A DNA stretch of 64,000 nucleotides from Hydractinia symbiolongicarpus (Eukaryota > Cnidaria > Hydrozoa > Anthoathecata > Hydractiniidae): NCBI RefSeq assembly GCF_029227915.1, contig NC_079876.1, positions 18,414,001 to 18,478,000 on the forward strand, read 5' to 3'. How positions within the stretch are numbered: position 1 is the first letter of the stretch; every line of letters starts with the position of its first letter. This document shows, piece by piece, positions 42,941-55,053 of this stretch. The position numbers and the translations under genes were made by a program. The notes under the pieces are model-generated. The model had not been told where the DNA came from. It saw nothing but the letters and a program-made list of their open reading frames with translations, and did not search any database.

Positions 42941-45110
42941 CTTTTAGAAAGTTGTTTAAATAGATAAAAAAAACTCCAGAGCAAGGTCTGATAAAAAACT
43001 AACGATCAATTTGCATCGAAAAGCTCTCCAAACACGCGTTTTTGCATCGTTATAAATATGTGAAGAACTTACAATTTGAAATCGAGATCATGAATTTATT
43101 TACACCAAGAAAAATGATAAAGAATAACTTGTTTTGCCGTCAAAATTGTTATGTTTAGGTGTTATAAAAAAGATTTGGGAATCGCTAACTAAAAATATGT
43201 GTTAAATATAAACAATACAGTGTCAAAATGAACGGGGGAGGAACGAGGGAAACAATTACTACAATTGATGAGGTGAAAAAACAGCTACCTGATGTTTCGT
43301 ATCTAATGACAGCTGGTTCTATTATAGTTAGAAGTTGCAACCCTCTAAAGATTTTTTAAACGTAATACCGCAAGGAAAAGAATGGTTGGCGCAAATATGA
43401 CTTGACGGTTGAAAACATGGAATTTTTTACCGCAATTTTAGCAGAAACCGAGTCCTTCCAAAATGCATAACTCCTTCGCCGAGTTTCTTATAGATCAGAT
43501 GACTTATAAAGGACTTAAAGATAGCATTTGTCGATAACATTTAGCAGGCCCCTGTCAACAATCGACATAAATATGAATATATTTTCTTACAGGATATTTA
43601 AACTTTATGAATTGATGAATGAGAAATTCGAATTTTTCCGATAAGTAAATTTATGGTGGCTGACAGATTGTAGGCATTTGTACGTATTTTTTTCAACGGT
43701 AATTAGTTTCTTCATTTTGACGCCATGCTAAACAAAAAATAATAATACTAATATCCAATTGTTTGCAACAAACCCTTTATGACGTAAAGATACGGGTAAT
43801 CCCTTTACTCCTTTTTGTCGGAATAAATTCTTATTACATAATCTTTCTTTATAAAGTTTTGAGAAAAAAAATTACAAAAAAAGCAGGAAGACGGGTAAAG
43901 CGAGGAAGAAATATTTCCAATTAAAATAATGCCATATTGCAGTAAGTTGTGTTCATATAGTTTTAAAGTTTAAACAGCGTAATTTGTAGAATCTTTTATT
44001 AAAAATTATGGCTTAAAATGAACAAGGAAGTTCTAAGCACTAAATAGTTCTGTTATTGGCTGTCAAAGTCAGTCAAAGTCAAACTAAATTAATTTGGCAC
44101 ACATAAAAAAAATAAAACCTTAAAAACAGAATATCCTTAAACACATAAATTTTAAAGAGATTTTTGACAAATGTCATAAGTAAAATGAAAAACAACGATC
44201 TGTGGTAAGTTTTAAATAGAAGAGAAATTATCAAAGGGATATTACCATACTTGGGAGGAGGATGAGTTATTCAATAATAAAGGGAAAGTAAAGACTTACA
44301 GTTTAGAATAATATATCCCTACTAGCTCCCACATATCGGAAAATTATCTACCCCCAGTAATACAATACGGTTACCCCTTATTGCAACACAAAACATCAGA
44401 AGACATAATATACAAGACATAATAAGACAAGATAGAATTGTAACAAATAGTTTATTAGTTTTAAATTTATTTATAGATTTATTTATAGATATTTATAAGA
44501 TAAAATAAAGTGTTTAGCCTGATCAACATTCAAAGGTTGGCATAATATAGGTTGAAGAATGTGGAATTAATTTTTTGAGCGATTTTGTTGTGGGAATTAC
44601 AGCAGAGAGTAGACTCCCTGGAAGAAAAAGGAAAATGCAGTATGTGTTAAAGCAGCAACAATGTGATTAGATAAACAGTATTAGATAAAACGTTTACCAA
44701 GTTTACATTTTTATGGTAGTTTAGAATGTAGCATTTCCATAAGTATTGTTTAGGAATTAGAAAGTAAGAAGGTTGATTTGACTTGGACGCCTTTCGGAAA
44801 AACAGTCGTTGGGAGCATTTATGAAACGCTTGAAAATGCGCTAGCCGCACTTTCCTCACTGGCCGCGTGATGTTGTAGATGGCTTAGGGGCACTTTGATT
44901 TCAGCACATGAAATAGATGAATTTCTAGAAGATTATTTACAATTTTATTCCAAAGATATATAAAATATTGCGATTTGATTCACAAAATGGAAAACTAAAA
45001 CAGTTTTTAAACAATAAGAAAAATGTGTCTTTGAATTTGGCCAAAAAAAAAAAAAAAAGTTTTCGTTTCTATCTTTACAAAAAGATTCATTCCTTTTGGA
45101 TGCAAATTTA
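42941..45110. other. Non-coding interval containing one short repeat copy
   Basis: 43262-43375 copies the repeat at 27232-27335. The remaining AT-rich sequence shows no gene; an open stretch at 44647-44859 is featureless. Confidence 0.4.
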
Positions 45111-45114
45111 AAAG

Positions 45115-46240
45115 TGGTTGGTTCCAGTGAAATCTTGTTCCATTGTCTCATTGAATCTAAGAAAAATTTGTTTCATTAACATCAATAAAGATTTTGTGTT
45201 TGCTGTGGCAAAGGCAGTTAAACATGAAGGTCATCGATATACTAAGGGTGAAGTGGCCATTATTAATTTTCAGGAAGATATCAAAATTATTTATCATCGA
45301 AAAAAATCGTAGACGTTGATGGTTACAGTAGTCAGATCCATGCATATCCTGTTCAACAAATCGGCAATAATGAATCGATCTTAATAAACAGCTTATTAAA
45401 TTATCAACCACTGGCATTATATACTTATGAGAATGTTGATCATGTTATTTTGAGGTATTGTGCCAATCAATTAGGTATAACGAATGTGTATGTGTAAATA
45501 TATAATCAGAGTCTGCTTGCATATTTTTTTTAATACAGTTTGTATTAAATATTTCTTTCTCTATTGTGGTATAGTGCATACCTTAAGGACACAGAGCTTT
45601 GTATTTTTTTAAAAACAATAGTTTACATTTAAGTTTTTTGACATTCTTGCATGCATATTCCTAAATAAAATACTGATTTTAGTAAAAACAAAAACAAAAA
45701 ACAACACTGATGAAAGAAAAATTTCGAATTGCACTTCAGAATTTTAGAGAATCGATGGCCGTAACAATTGGTATTACCAATTTGGATGGACTACATAGGA
45801 AAACTGAATTAGCCAAAGTCCAAAGTTCAGAACTAATTTTCGCATTCAACAGTTTGAACATTCTTTTGAAGAATATTTCGATTTAGATAATATGGAAGAC
45901 TTGGATTTTTTTATTGATAAAAGGTTTGTTTTTTAGCCATCATTTCTTATGTACTAGTACATCTTTTTTTTTTAATTTTTTGCAACTGCAGCTAATGATA
46001 ACATCCTCTATAAAACCTCTCGCCCTTTTGTAGAAGTCAATTTCTTTTACCCTTCGATTGTAATACCAAATGTTTTCAAGTAATGCGAATATGGAAGTGT
46101 TAAAGACATATTTTCCAATTTTATAGTAAATACAAATTCCATAATGCCATTAAATAGTACTGCAAATAGTGACAGCTCGAAAGATACTTTATATTCAGAA
46201 CCAATAACGAGTGGTATAACGTTGGAAGTAAGGTATGTAT
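45115..46240 (+). pseudogene. Cluster of decayed exons of an unidentified gene
   Basis: A first stretch (45118-45312) reads AKAVKHEGHRYTKGEVAIIN and joins, after a frameshift near 45300, to VDVDGYSSQIHAYPVQQIG and a Leu/Tyr-rich stretch up to the stop at ~45497. Further on, SFEEYFDLDNMEDLDFFIDK ends at a GTTTGT donor near 45925. A 106-base exon (46127-46232) lies between TTTTATAG and GTATGT. The pattern resembles a multicopy cnidarian transposon-like gene with an acidic segment, but I cannot name it. Confidence 0.35.
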
Positions 46241-47425
46241 CCCATGTTATCTTATTTATAAAACTGTATTTCATTAAACAAGGAGTTCAAGTTAGTACGA
46301 AGTGTTTGTTCATTTTTTAGTAAAAACAATGCTACTTGGCCATTCCCCTTCATGATAAAAGATTTTATGGTACATTCACTGTTGTTAGCCAAATTTAAAC
46401 AAGGCGCGCTGTTATCATAACATGAACGCGTTAAATTGACAGATGGAATCTTTGATGATCGTGGGAAATTCACATAGTAGGTAACTTTACTAATTTTTTT
46501 CACTTTTAATTGGTAAGACTGCTAGTGGTGTCAGGCTGCTTCCAAATCCTGTGTTGCATATCTCTTATAATATTACGGAGAGTGTGTCTGTCTGTCTCTA
46601 TGTTTCTATGTCCGGAACAGGAAAAGTGCATATGCTTATTAGCCAAAATCTGGCAAAAGAAAAAGCCAAAAATCTGATCTGTTGGCAGAAAGAGTGTGAA
46701 GATGTTTGGGGTGTGGCAAATTCTCTTAATAAAAGACTGCCTGCTGAGGATGATTCCAACATAACCCACCATATTTCTAAGGTGAAACCACAAAAAGATC
46801 TTACCATTGGTATGCGCAATAATGACATAATAAGAAAATAATTTACTAGAATAGAAAAAAATAATTTTTATAATTAAAATAATTTAAGAGTTGGCTAGCC
46901 ACCGCAATCATGAACTCAACCTGTTAGGTTCTTAGAAATAAGCTAGAGGTTGTACTCCTCTAGAGAAAATGCCTCTAAAAGCACAATTCTCCCTTTTTAC
47001 AAGGAATTAATTAAAAAATAAAAAAGATAAAAAGATGAACAGAACTTTAACCAAGGGCAGGTAGGTTTCGACCCATATTTCTGAACCTAAGTACCCTGGA
47101 TGTCCAGCTGGGTCACCTCAAAGAGGTCCGCGGACGGTCATCAGCAGAAACTAGACATGCCATCTTCCTGAAGTAAACTTTGACCATTTTCTGTCCAGCT
47201 GTGCTATTCTTTGTTTTTAACTAAGGTAATAAGTGGAGTCGTTACTCTCCAAAGACAAGACCTAGTATGATCAACCCCCCTTGCTAACTTAACTTTTATT
47301 TGATTTTGTTTCTTATTTTTGACTGGGGTAATAAGTGGTGTCGTCACTCTCCAATTTGGCAATGAAAATACATTTCCTGAGCGAAGAAATTCCCTTCTTA
47401 TACAACTTATGAAGTTGTTAGATAT
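46241..47425. other. Non-coding, with two repeat families
   Basis: 46930-47040 (CTAGAGGTTG, TCCTCTAGAG, CCCTTTTTACAAGGA) resembles 53310-53425. 47205-47350 holds two copies of GGTAATAAGTGG-GTCGT-ACTCTCCAA, also found once at 63560-63600. A plus-strand open stretch at 46551-46841 is not recognisable. Confidence 0.45.
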
Positions 47426-47429
47426 CTTA

Positions 47430-47719
47430 AAGGGGATTTTCACGAAGCTAATCGAACGGCGAATTCGGCGGCGAATTGTATTTGAGCATGCGCAGTTTTG
47501 TTTATTTTGATTTTGCATCGAAATATTCGCTTCGCTGAAAAGTAGAAACAGTTCCTACTTTTTCGCGGCTAAAGGTTTCGTTGCTAGTTTTTGACCAATC
47601 AGAACGCGGTTAACTAATGTAAACAATGACTTTGGCGCCTAATTTATTTTGTCGTGAAAATTAAAAAGCGAATTCACCATCGAATTCGCCGTTCAATTTG
47701 CTTCGTGAAAATCCCCCTT
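47430..47719. mobile_element. 290-bp MITE with ~45 bp terminal inverted repeats
   Basis: The left terminus AAGGGGATTTTCACGAAGC (from 47430) and the reverse complement of the right terminus (AAGGGGGATTTTCACGAAGC, ending at 47719) match for about 45 bases, including GAACGGCGAATTCG. TA dinucleotides flank both ends (47428-47429 and 47720-47721), as in Tc1/mariner-type target duplications. There is no ORF. Confidence 0.85.
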
Positions 47720-47839
47720 TAGACATGTATCTTTTATTGATAGGGGGAGATCAGGTGGGCTTATTATTTTTTGTAAATTTGATTTCAGACATCTAAATCA
47801 TGTTTTTAAAAGATAATTTGTCACAAAGTTTATTGTTAT

Positions 47840-48330
47840 TCAAGTGAATTATTGGAGCGGATCAAAACAAGCATGTTTAAGTACTAACCTGCCTAAAACA
47901 TTTGCTAAAGCAGGTTATTCCAAGTTTCGGGTTGTAATTGATTGTGCTGAGATGTTCACTGACAGACCAAAATCCTCAACAAATCAAGCATCTACTAGGT
48001 CAGACTGTAAACATCACAATAAAAAATTGCTGGTATAAGCACTTCTCGATATATAACTTTTTTATCAGATTGTTTTGGTGGGCGCGCGTCTGATAAATTT
48101 ATTACCTATGACTCTGGGTTTTACGATTTGTTAGAAATGGATGATGAAGTTATGGCAGATAGAGAAGAATTAATGTTACGTTTTTAAAAATTAGTTCCTT
48201 CACCAGGTGCACGTGTAAAAAGTCAGATAACAAGTGCTGAATGTAAAAAAAAACAAAGGCAGCAAACTTATTAGAATACCTCACAAAGCGTTTAAAAATA
48301 TAAAAATACTGTATGTACATGTTGCCTAAA
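47840..48330 (+). pseudogene. PIF/Harbinger-type transposase fragment (DDE_Tnp_4)
   Basis: Reads YSKFRVVIDCAEMFTDRPK, TRSDCKHHN, then after a frameshift GARLINLLPM (GRASDKFI in another frame), EMDDEVMADREE, PSPGARVKSQITSAEC. These match the transposase at 55054-55572 segment by segment, including DC-E-F, the Asp of DDEVMADR and SAEC. Frameshifts and stops after codon ~65 show that it is dead. It is on the opposite strand to the other copy. Confidence 0.8.
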
Positions 48331-48569
48331 TTAGAGGTAGCCTATGCCAAATACTTTTCTTAGGGGAATATTTTGATTAGAAGACACATGGTCATTTTAA
48401 CGCGGAAACTTCAGGCTACAGATGGCATTACAAAAAAATTGTTAGAAATGTATTTGTAAAGCACATGTTCAAATCAAAGAAAGATAAATATATACAATAA
48501 TTTGAAAGTATTCTCGCAGAAAACGTTACTTCAGAACTCCAGCAAAATATTTGCCGAACTAATTCAAAT

Positions 48570-49800
48570 AAAAGTTGTTGGGGAAGGCCTAGAAAGGACA
48601 TTGTACAATCTGATGTGGAATATTTATTTGATATTTATCGAAATTGGAACGATGTGGCAAAATGTATTGGTGTATCAATCAAAACGTTAAGAAGAAGGAG
48701 ATTTCAGTTCGGTGTGCATATACCCGAGAAGAGTGGTTCACGACGAGGGTATTAATCAAAAATAAGCCACGCAGATCTATGCGAAGTTGTGCAAGAGATA
48801 TTAAATGTTCTTCCCAACGCTAGCAAAACCTAGATTACTGGAGCATGTCGATCAAGAGGTATATATGTACAAGGACAAAGGATCAGAGAAGCAATAAACG
48901 AAGTCGACCCGGTCAGCTGTGCGTTGCAAAAAAAAAAAACACTAAGAAGAGCGTATCCTGTGAAAGCACCAAATTCTCTTTGGTAAGTAAAAGTTTTAGC
49001 GATAACCATTTTCATAAAATGAAATGCTGCTGCTTTACGGTTGATGTATTCATTTCTCTTAGGCATATAGACGGGCACCGCAAGCTAATACGATGGCGTT
49101 TCGTAATATATGGCGCAATCGATGGGTACAGTCGCCTAATCACGTACTCGAAGTGTAGCAACAACAACAGGTCTTCAACTGTGTTTGAATTATTTGGAAT
49201 TGCTGTTGGCAGGCACGGCATCCCGTTGCGTGTGAGAGCGGGAAGTGTGGAGAAAGAGAGGGAAATGTTGAAGTAGCCAGATTTAACGAAAGAGGCATTA
49301 ATCGAGGCAGTATGATATGCGGTAAATTAGGGCACAACCAACGTATTGAACGCTTTTTGGGGTGAAGTGAAAAGAAATGTCGTTCAACGGCATCAAAATA
49401 TTTTTTACTTTTTTGAAAATGAGCCATTGTTGAATCCGTTAGATGAAAGTGATTTGTATGCGCTTCATTTTGTTAATTTACCGCGAATCAATTAGGCCTT
49501 GCAAGAGCTTGAAAGGGACGTCAATTGTGGCATCTAGGTATGACAAATCTGTCGAATACAGATCCAGAGTCGCTGGAGGCAGCTGAAATATCAAATTGGG
49601 ATGATTATGGAATAGAAGACGATGGTCCGTTACCGCACGTTAAATCAGATAATGATGTGTAAGGCCCTACAACTGAAGCTTCGATGTGTGAAGAAGGCTT
49701 ATCTTTACTTCATCGTACTATGGAAACACTATATGAAGATAGGAATGAGGGAATCAATGTTTACTCTGACACTGTGCAATTCATTAGACAACAATCAAAC
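48570..49800 (+). pseudogene. rve-integrase-like transposase-derived gene with an intron, decayed
   Basis: A helix-turn-helix part (CWGRPRKDIVQSDVEYLF, then GVSIKTLRRRRFQFGVHIP) is followed by DLCEVVQEILNVLPN and [13 protein letters not shown]. The catalytic domain starts [19 protein letters not shown]. An 80-base intron (48983-49062, GTAAG to TTAG) splits the Trp codon before the first catalytic Asp. Further segments are [20 protein letters not shown], a degraded second-Asp region (RAGSVEKE where relatives have SDYGG-N) and HNQRIERF with the catalytic Glu. At least five stops or frameshifts occur. The family is known as multicopy 'integrase core' genes in cnidarians and fish. Confidence 0.75.
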
Positions 49801-49898
49801 ATTTCCTTGCTGTAATTTGTAAAATACTTTTTTAAAAAACATAGTTTCAGTTCATAACAAAATAAGAACACTATATATACTGTAACATTTGTCAATGT

Positions 49899-51290
49899 TC
49901 ATATCGTTGAGAACGATTTAGTGGTTTTTCCGATCACTGACGAAAGTGCTGTATCGAAACTTGCCTGGCTCCCGAGACTTTCCGGAATTGTCAGTGTGGA
50001 CATACATATATGCACGAATATAGCATCACTAGTTTGAATTTTAACTTCAATTTTTGTATCGAGTGGAACGAACTTGCTCCTAGTGCAAAATATTAGAAAA
50101 CTCTTGAGAATATCAAACGATGCATTCTCAATATAATTTCCTAAATAAGTTGAAACATTTGATTTCAGTTTCACGATGTCTAGACAATCGATAACATCGT
50201 TGGCATTAAAATTGCTTGATGCAACAAAGCAATCTTGAAATAAATGCGGACAGCCTTCCAATGTTGTAACTACGTCAAAAATCTTCAATCCATCGCGAAT
50301 TTGTTCAAGGATAACTTCTCTTTTGCCAATAACATCATGAATTGCAATGTTTTGAATTATCGACTCTTTGGTATCAACGTAAAAATATGAAGAAAAATAA
50401 GGAAGTTGATGGTAATTTATTGAGCATAGATAATCACTTAATAGGCTCGGAAAACTTCATCTCTGCTATAGAACGCAAGCCTAGCAATGTTCTTATTGTC
50501 CAATCTTGATAGTGCAAACAATTTTTTTCATTGAAAAATAAAAATTAGAAATAAAAGAACTCAACCTAAGAATAGCGGCCGATCCAGTTTCAGCTATAAA
50601 TTCTAAGAAGCCACTCAATTGATCGAGTTTCTCATAATGTCCATCAACTACATTATCGATCTAAAGAAGAGGTTTGAAATTACGGAAGGAACTTTTGCGA
50701 CTGCCAGGTAAAAAAATCTGAGATTCGAAAAAAAAAATCTGGATTTAGTAAAAAGCGCAAAATTTGCAAAAATACCTTCAAGGTAGTCGCTGTAAACATT
50801 TTTTCAAATTCTCTGAACCTTTCATCGAATCTTTTTTAACACTTCTTTACATAATGCAAAAATACCAGGGAATCAAAATTGATGAAACTGGCAAATAAAT
50901 TTTTGTCAAATAAATTTAATTCCATTGAGGATTTCTTCAATAAATATTTAGATTTTGAAGTGCTTTATTCCAAACAGATTCACTTAAAATTGATTAAAAG
51001 TCGCCAGTGCAAATGTAGCTATAAATAACTGGGGCCAAAAATGAAGGACCAGTACCAGTTTGTATCAAGCAATGAGCGAACAACTGTCCAACAAGTTCCA
51101 TTACGCCAGATACTGCAACACACGTGTTATATATTGGAAGGTTTCTTCCATCTGCACCTTCAAATAAAGGAGTCATACCATCGATTCCGGCAATCATTTG
51201 ACGGAATAAATCTGTGTAAAACTGTCGTAACACTGATCCAGTACTGACAGCTGGTTGCCTTTTGTACCTAATCTTTAACGGTACAGACAT
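49899..51290 (-). pseudogene. HECT-type E3 ubiquitin ligase domain, broken
   Basis: The minus strand encodes an N-lobe at 50994-51290 (TPLFEGADGRNLPIYNT, then GVMELVGQLFAHCLIQTG). A small exon follows near 50570-50660 (DGHYEKLDQLSGFLEFIAET, before GTTGAG). The C-lobe at 49899-50288 has FLIFCTRSKFVPLD and CMSTLTIPES, where the Cys near 50005 matches the thioester-forming residue of HECT ligases. Stops between the lobes (for example right after GDF near 50996) make it unlikely to be functional as it stands, though introns could explain part of this. HECT domains occur in multicopy cnidarian genes related to 29950-31390. Confidence 0.65.
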
Positions 51291-51492
51291 ATCAAAACTG
51301 GGGTCCTTATAATGTGTTTTTTAGCTCTGTAACTCTACGAGTTGTACTGTACAAAAATTTAAACCTAACTTTACCACAAGTAAGTTGGGCGTATATAAAC
51401 AAATGCTGAATATGTGTAAGAAAATGTTGAGCATTTATACGAAAAAAGTTGAACATACAAAATGGACTAACAAATAACATGCCGGAAACTTT

Positions 51493-52315
51493 CTAGTTCA
51501 ATGCCCAGATATTAACAAATCCTCTTTCCCCTGATTTAACTTTTTTCATTTTTGTTAAAACTTCATGACCCTTTGACGCAGAGATTACATGCTTTCTAAA
51601 ATTATACCAACCAGTGTTCTCACTTTGTCCTTGAGTTAATTTTTCAATATTAATAACTTTCTCGGGTGTTACGTATGCCACTAGATCGCATTCAAATTCA
51701 GCTTTTGTTTTTGACATTGCAAGTATGTAACTTATAAATGTATACATCTGATGGCTGAGTTTTATGAGAAATACTTATTGTATTTGTAAGTCAAATTCTT
51801 GCGATATAGAGTAGCCGCAACATGATTACATGTCTGGCTCATTCCAGCCAGGCGTTTACAATGGCACGACATTATTTAACCACTTTTTTCGTTAAATCAC
51901 GATAGGCGAGAAGTTGAAACCATCCAGATTTTTAATAGATATATGCCTTTGAGTTTTTGTAGTCATTTAAATCTGAGCTACTTAGTTCTGATGGATAAAA
52001 CACAAGGTAGCAAAAGATGTCAGAATACAACACCATGGGCCAAAACTTTATTCCTTCTTACTTATCTATAAAATCATGAGGTGTTTTAAAAGGATCTGGA
52101 AGTGTTCTATCGTTTATTTTCAGCTTCTTCTAATACTCCAATCTTAAATTACTTTCTACTTCTTGAGCAGTTTTCACGGGCTGGACGAAGTTCTCAGCTG
52201 CTGAAATCACTCGAGGAATTAGTTCTTTTTTTCTTTCACTTATCCTTAAATTTCCAACTCTCAAGTAATTCTTCAAGTCTTCGACAGACTTTTTTGATGT
52301 TAAATCGCAATCCAT
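51493..52315 (-). pseudogene. SAP + SWIM zinc finger + YqaJ-like exonuclease gene, broken
   Basis: The ATG at 52315 opens a SAP-like domain (DLTSKKSVEDLKNYLR, then KKELIPRVISAAEN). A frame-shifted part follows (DPFKTPHDFID, then SELSSSDLNDYKNSKAY), then a SWIM zinc finger with CHC and TCNHV at ~51830-51875. Last is the start of a YqaJ-type recombinase/exonuclease domain (LTQGQSENTGWYNFRKHVISASKGHEVLTK at 51520-51640). Domains of this order occur in multicopy transposon-like genes of cnidarians. Stops and a missing C-terminus show decay. Confidence 0.65.
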
Positions 52316-52490
52316 GTTTGTTTTAAATTTTTAAATATTTGATAGCTAAAGGGTAGTTCTTTCTTTTACTTATCCTTTAATTTTAAACTCTCAAGTAATT
52401 CTTCAACTCTTCGACAGACATTTTTGATGTTAAATCGCAATCCATGTTTGTTTTAAATGTTTGAATATTTGATAGCTAAAGGGCGATGTT
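52185..52490. repeat. 130-bp tandem duplication of the SAP first exon
   Basis: AAATCGCAATCCATGTTTGTTTTAAAT appears at 52302 and again 130 bases on at 52432. The preceding SAP-coding sequence is also duplicated (TCTCAAGTAATTCTTCAA at ~52260 and ~52390). The outer copy has stops after ~20 codons. The start codon and 5' UTR are thus duplicated. Confidence 0.85.
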
Positions 52491-53680
52491 TAACTTCGTT
52501 TTCTCAAATGTACTGAATTGTAGCGGCACCCACAAATGGTACCGAGACTAAGCCGGGATTGCGTAAATGTATTGGGCGGGAATTTTATAGGGAAAACAGT
52601 AAAATTGTTTTTAATTTGATGCAAATTATTTCATGCACGTAGTCATACCAAGTCGACCTATATCAGTATAAGATTTACTGTGCGATGACGTAATATTTCA
52701 AGTCACCGTTGAAGGCAGAACTATTTACAATTTGTCTGACTTCATTTACAGGTTTACTGCGATATTTGCGTCATGCTACGTTTTCAATTTCGTATATAAT
52801 AAAAAAACTGGATGGAACTATCTTTTATTCAAAAATGTATATTAAACAATGTGGACATGTCTAAGACTAAGCCCAAAGTATTAGCTCTAAGAAAATAAAA
52901 TTGAAACCAGAAGATAAAATGACAGCCATTCAGAAGTACTTGAAGAAATAATAGCTGAGGTTCACATGGAATCTTCTTATCCTTAAACTCTACCTCTATC
53001 CCTGCCTCAAAAGAAATATTGTCTTTACGAAACGAAAAGTGTGTAGACTCGTGTTTCACTACTCTGTCTGAGAGTTTCAAGAGTCCCATTCAGACAATAC
53101 GAGGATATTGGGATCAAGGTCTCGACAACGTTGTTAGTGGTATCGACTGAAGTAACTTTTCTAATTTGTAGCAATTTCTGTGTGATTTCGACTTTTTCGG
53201 TTTCAATAGCGTCTCTATGTCCTTATTCGTTCAATATATCTACTCAGAATGAAAATTACAAAGTGCACGGACAATGATAAACTCGACCAGTTAAGTCTTA
53301 AAATTTATATTCTAGAGGTTTTGCTCCTTCAAAGAATATGGTCATATAAAGGAACACAATTCTTCCTTTTTTCAAGAAGATAACTTGCACAAAAATTGAA
53401 CAAACAAACAGACATAAAGAGTAGGACAGGACTTCTGTAAATGGTACAAGGGCTTCCACTCATATTCCTAAACCAAGATAGCCAAAATCTCTAGCTCAGA
53501 GAGATAGGAAATTGTATGTTCTAGCGCAATCGACGGACGACAAGGGAAATTCCCCAAAATTCCGAATTCCCTGAAATCACCCCTTCCAACAAATCCGACA
53601 ATTCCAGGAATACCAGCATTCTCGAGCATGCGCAATAGCGACTAGCGGGAATATTGCTGACATCAACAAAATCCGGAGCA
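52491..53680. other. Non-coding, contains a repeat copy
   Basis: 53310-53480 resembles the repeat at 46930-47110. A minus-strand open frame at 52829-53089 is not recognisable. No gene is supported. Confidence 0.4.
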
Positions 53681-53689
53681 TGTGCAATT

Positions 53690-54830
53690 GACCGCGCTAG
53701 AAATTTTTCTGATTGAAATCAGAAAAATCTGTAATAAAATAAATGAGTACACTGTGAAACAGTTACACGCTATCACGAAAACCCGTGGACTTGCACGTTA
53801 TTCCAAGCTACGCAAAGGCGACCTTATTGCTGGAGGTACCTCCAAGACCCGTTCCTGCTCCAGAACCAAGGCCACAAGCATTTACACCAGGTGCCTTGGA
53901 TATATTCGAGCGTCAAGAGATGATCGGGCAAAAACCCGTCCTATTAAGAGTAAGATTGAGCCTCGACTCTCCACACCCGAAGCTATGAATGTATTTGAAC
54001 GCTTAAAGATGACAAAGACTCGTCCAGTGGTAAAGAGTAAGCTGCAAAAGTGGACTCATTGGCTTGTGAACTATATACCAGAGGGCATTAGAAAGCCGGT
54101 GCAAGGAATATATGCATCGGCAAAAAATCGCATCCTTGCTCTTTATGATGGAGTCAGGAAGACCCTGATGGGTGAAGTTGAAGAAGAGGCAAAGGAGGAT
54201 CATGCTGGAGACAAGCAGCAACCGAACCAAGACTTCACGCCCCATGAACATAAGCATGCTTTCAATGGGATCTTCAGGAGCTTCCGTATCCCTGGCATAG
54301 ACGGTACGGATGTCGATGGGTACTTGGGAATGGTGCAATCACACGTGAAAACCTTGGTTAAGAAGCAGGTTAAAGACAGAGGTTCCTCGTATATCGAAGC
54401 ACCCAAGTGGATAGCCACCAAAAAGGCCATCATTAACCCCGCGAACAAGGACGACGAGTGTTTCAAGGGGAGCATTTTCGCTGCTCTGCATCATGAAAAG
54501 ATAGCTAGGGATCCACAGAGAATCAGCAAGTTGAGGCCCTACATGGAACAGTATAACTGGCAGACATCGAGTTTCCCACAAGCATCAAGGACATCTCTAA
54601 ATTTGAGAAGAACAACCCTGACATCGCGGTGAACGCCTTGTACGTGACTGGGAAGACTTTCAATATCCTGCGGCGATCGACACACTACGGACGCGAGAAA
54701 CAGGCAAATAATACAATATTTTTGTGGGTCACAGGTGGATTCCTGTGGATTTCCCACAGGCTAACGACTTGTCTATACATACAAAGAGGTCAATTTTCAG
54801 CATTTATAGTATTTTTTAGCACTTTCGTGT
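53690..54830 (+). pseudogene. SAP-domain protein fragment of the kind linked to virus-like/Polinton DNA polymerases
   Basis: Begins with a SAP-like module (YTVKQLHAITKTRGLARYSK, then LRKGDLI). It shifts frame to a Pro-rich linker with DIFERQEM at ~53890, and returns to a long frame (53940-54580) with two copies of the F-E-x-x-x-M motif. Further on are WLVNYIPEGIRKPVQG and WIATKKAIINPANKDDECF, then after a frameshift near 54580 KDISKFEKNNPDIAVN and FNILRRSTHYGREKQAN. In cnidarian genomes this segment normally precedes a protein-primed type B DNA polymerase of virus-like elements. The polymerase is absent here. Base composition is more GC-rich than the surroundings. Confidence 0.55.
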
Positions 54831-54855
54831 TTTTTTAAACATAATTTAAATATAT

Positions 54856-54929
54856 TGCCTTGGCTAGGATTGGAACCTGGGTCACCCACTTGGAACAGTC
54901 GGGTGTCATAACTACTAGACCACCAAGGC
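54856..54929 (-). tRNA. tRNA-like sequence (Gly-like, probable pseudogene or SINE head)
   Basis: The 74-base reverse complement starts GCCTTGG and ends CCAAGGC plus A, a perfect 7-bp acceptor stem. Internal promoter boxes are good: TGGTCTAGTAG (A box) and GGTTCCAATCC (B box, with CA for the usual GA). The T arm is plausible. The anticodon arm pairs poorly. If the loop is GTTCCAA the anticodon reads TCC, as in tRNA-Gly. The weak arm and altered B box argue for a degenerate tRNA or tRNA-derived repeat. Confidence 0.55.
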
Positions 54930-55053
54930 ATTTTTTTCTAAATATATATAACGCAATTATGTATATATACACATAAATAGATCAAAAACCTTTTCAAGAA
55001 TACAAAAAAGCCATAAATATATACAAATAAATAAATAAATAAATAAATATCTA

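Noticed and set aside
54856-54929. Functional tRNA gene
   Set aside because: The anticodon stem does not pair properly and the B box deviates, so it is reported only as tRNA-like.
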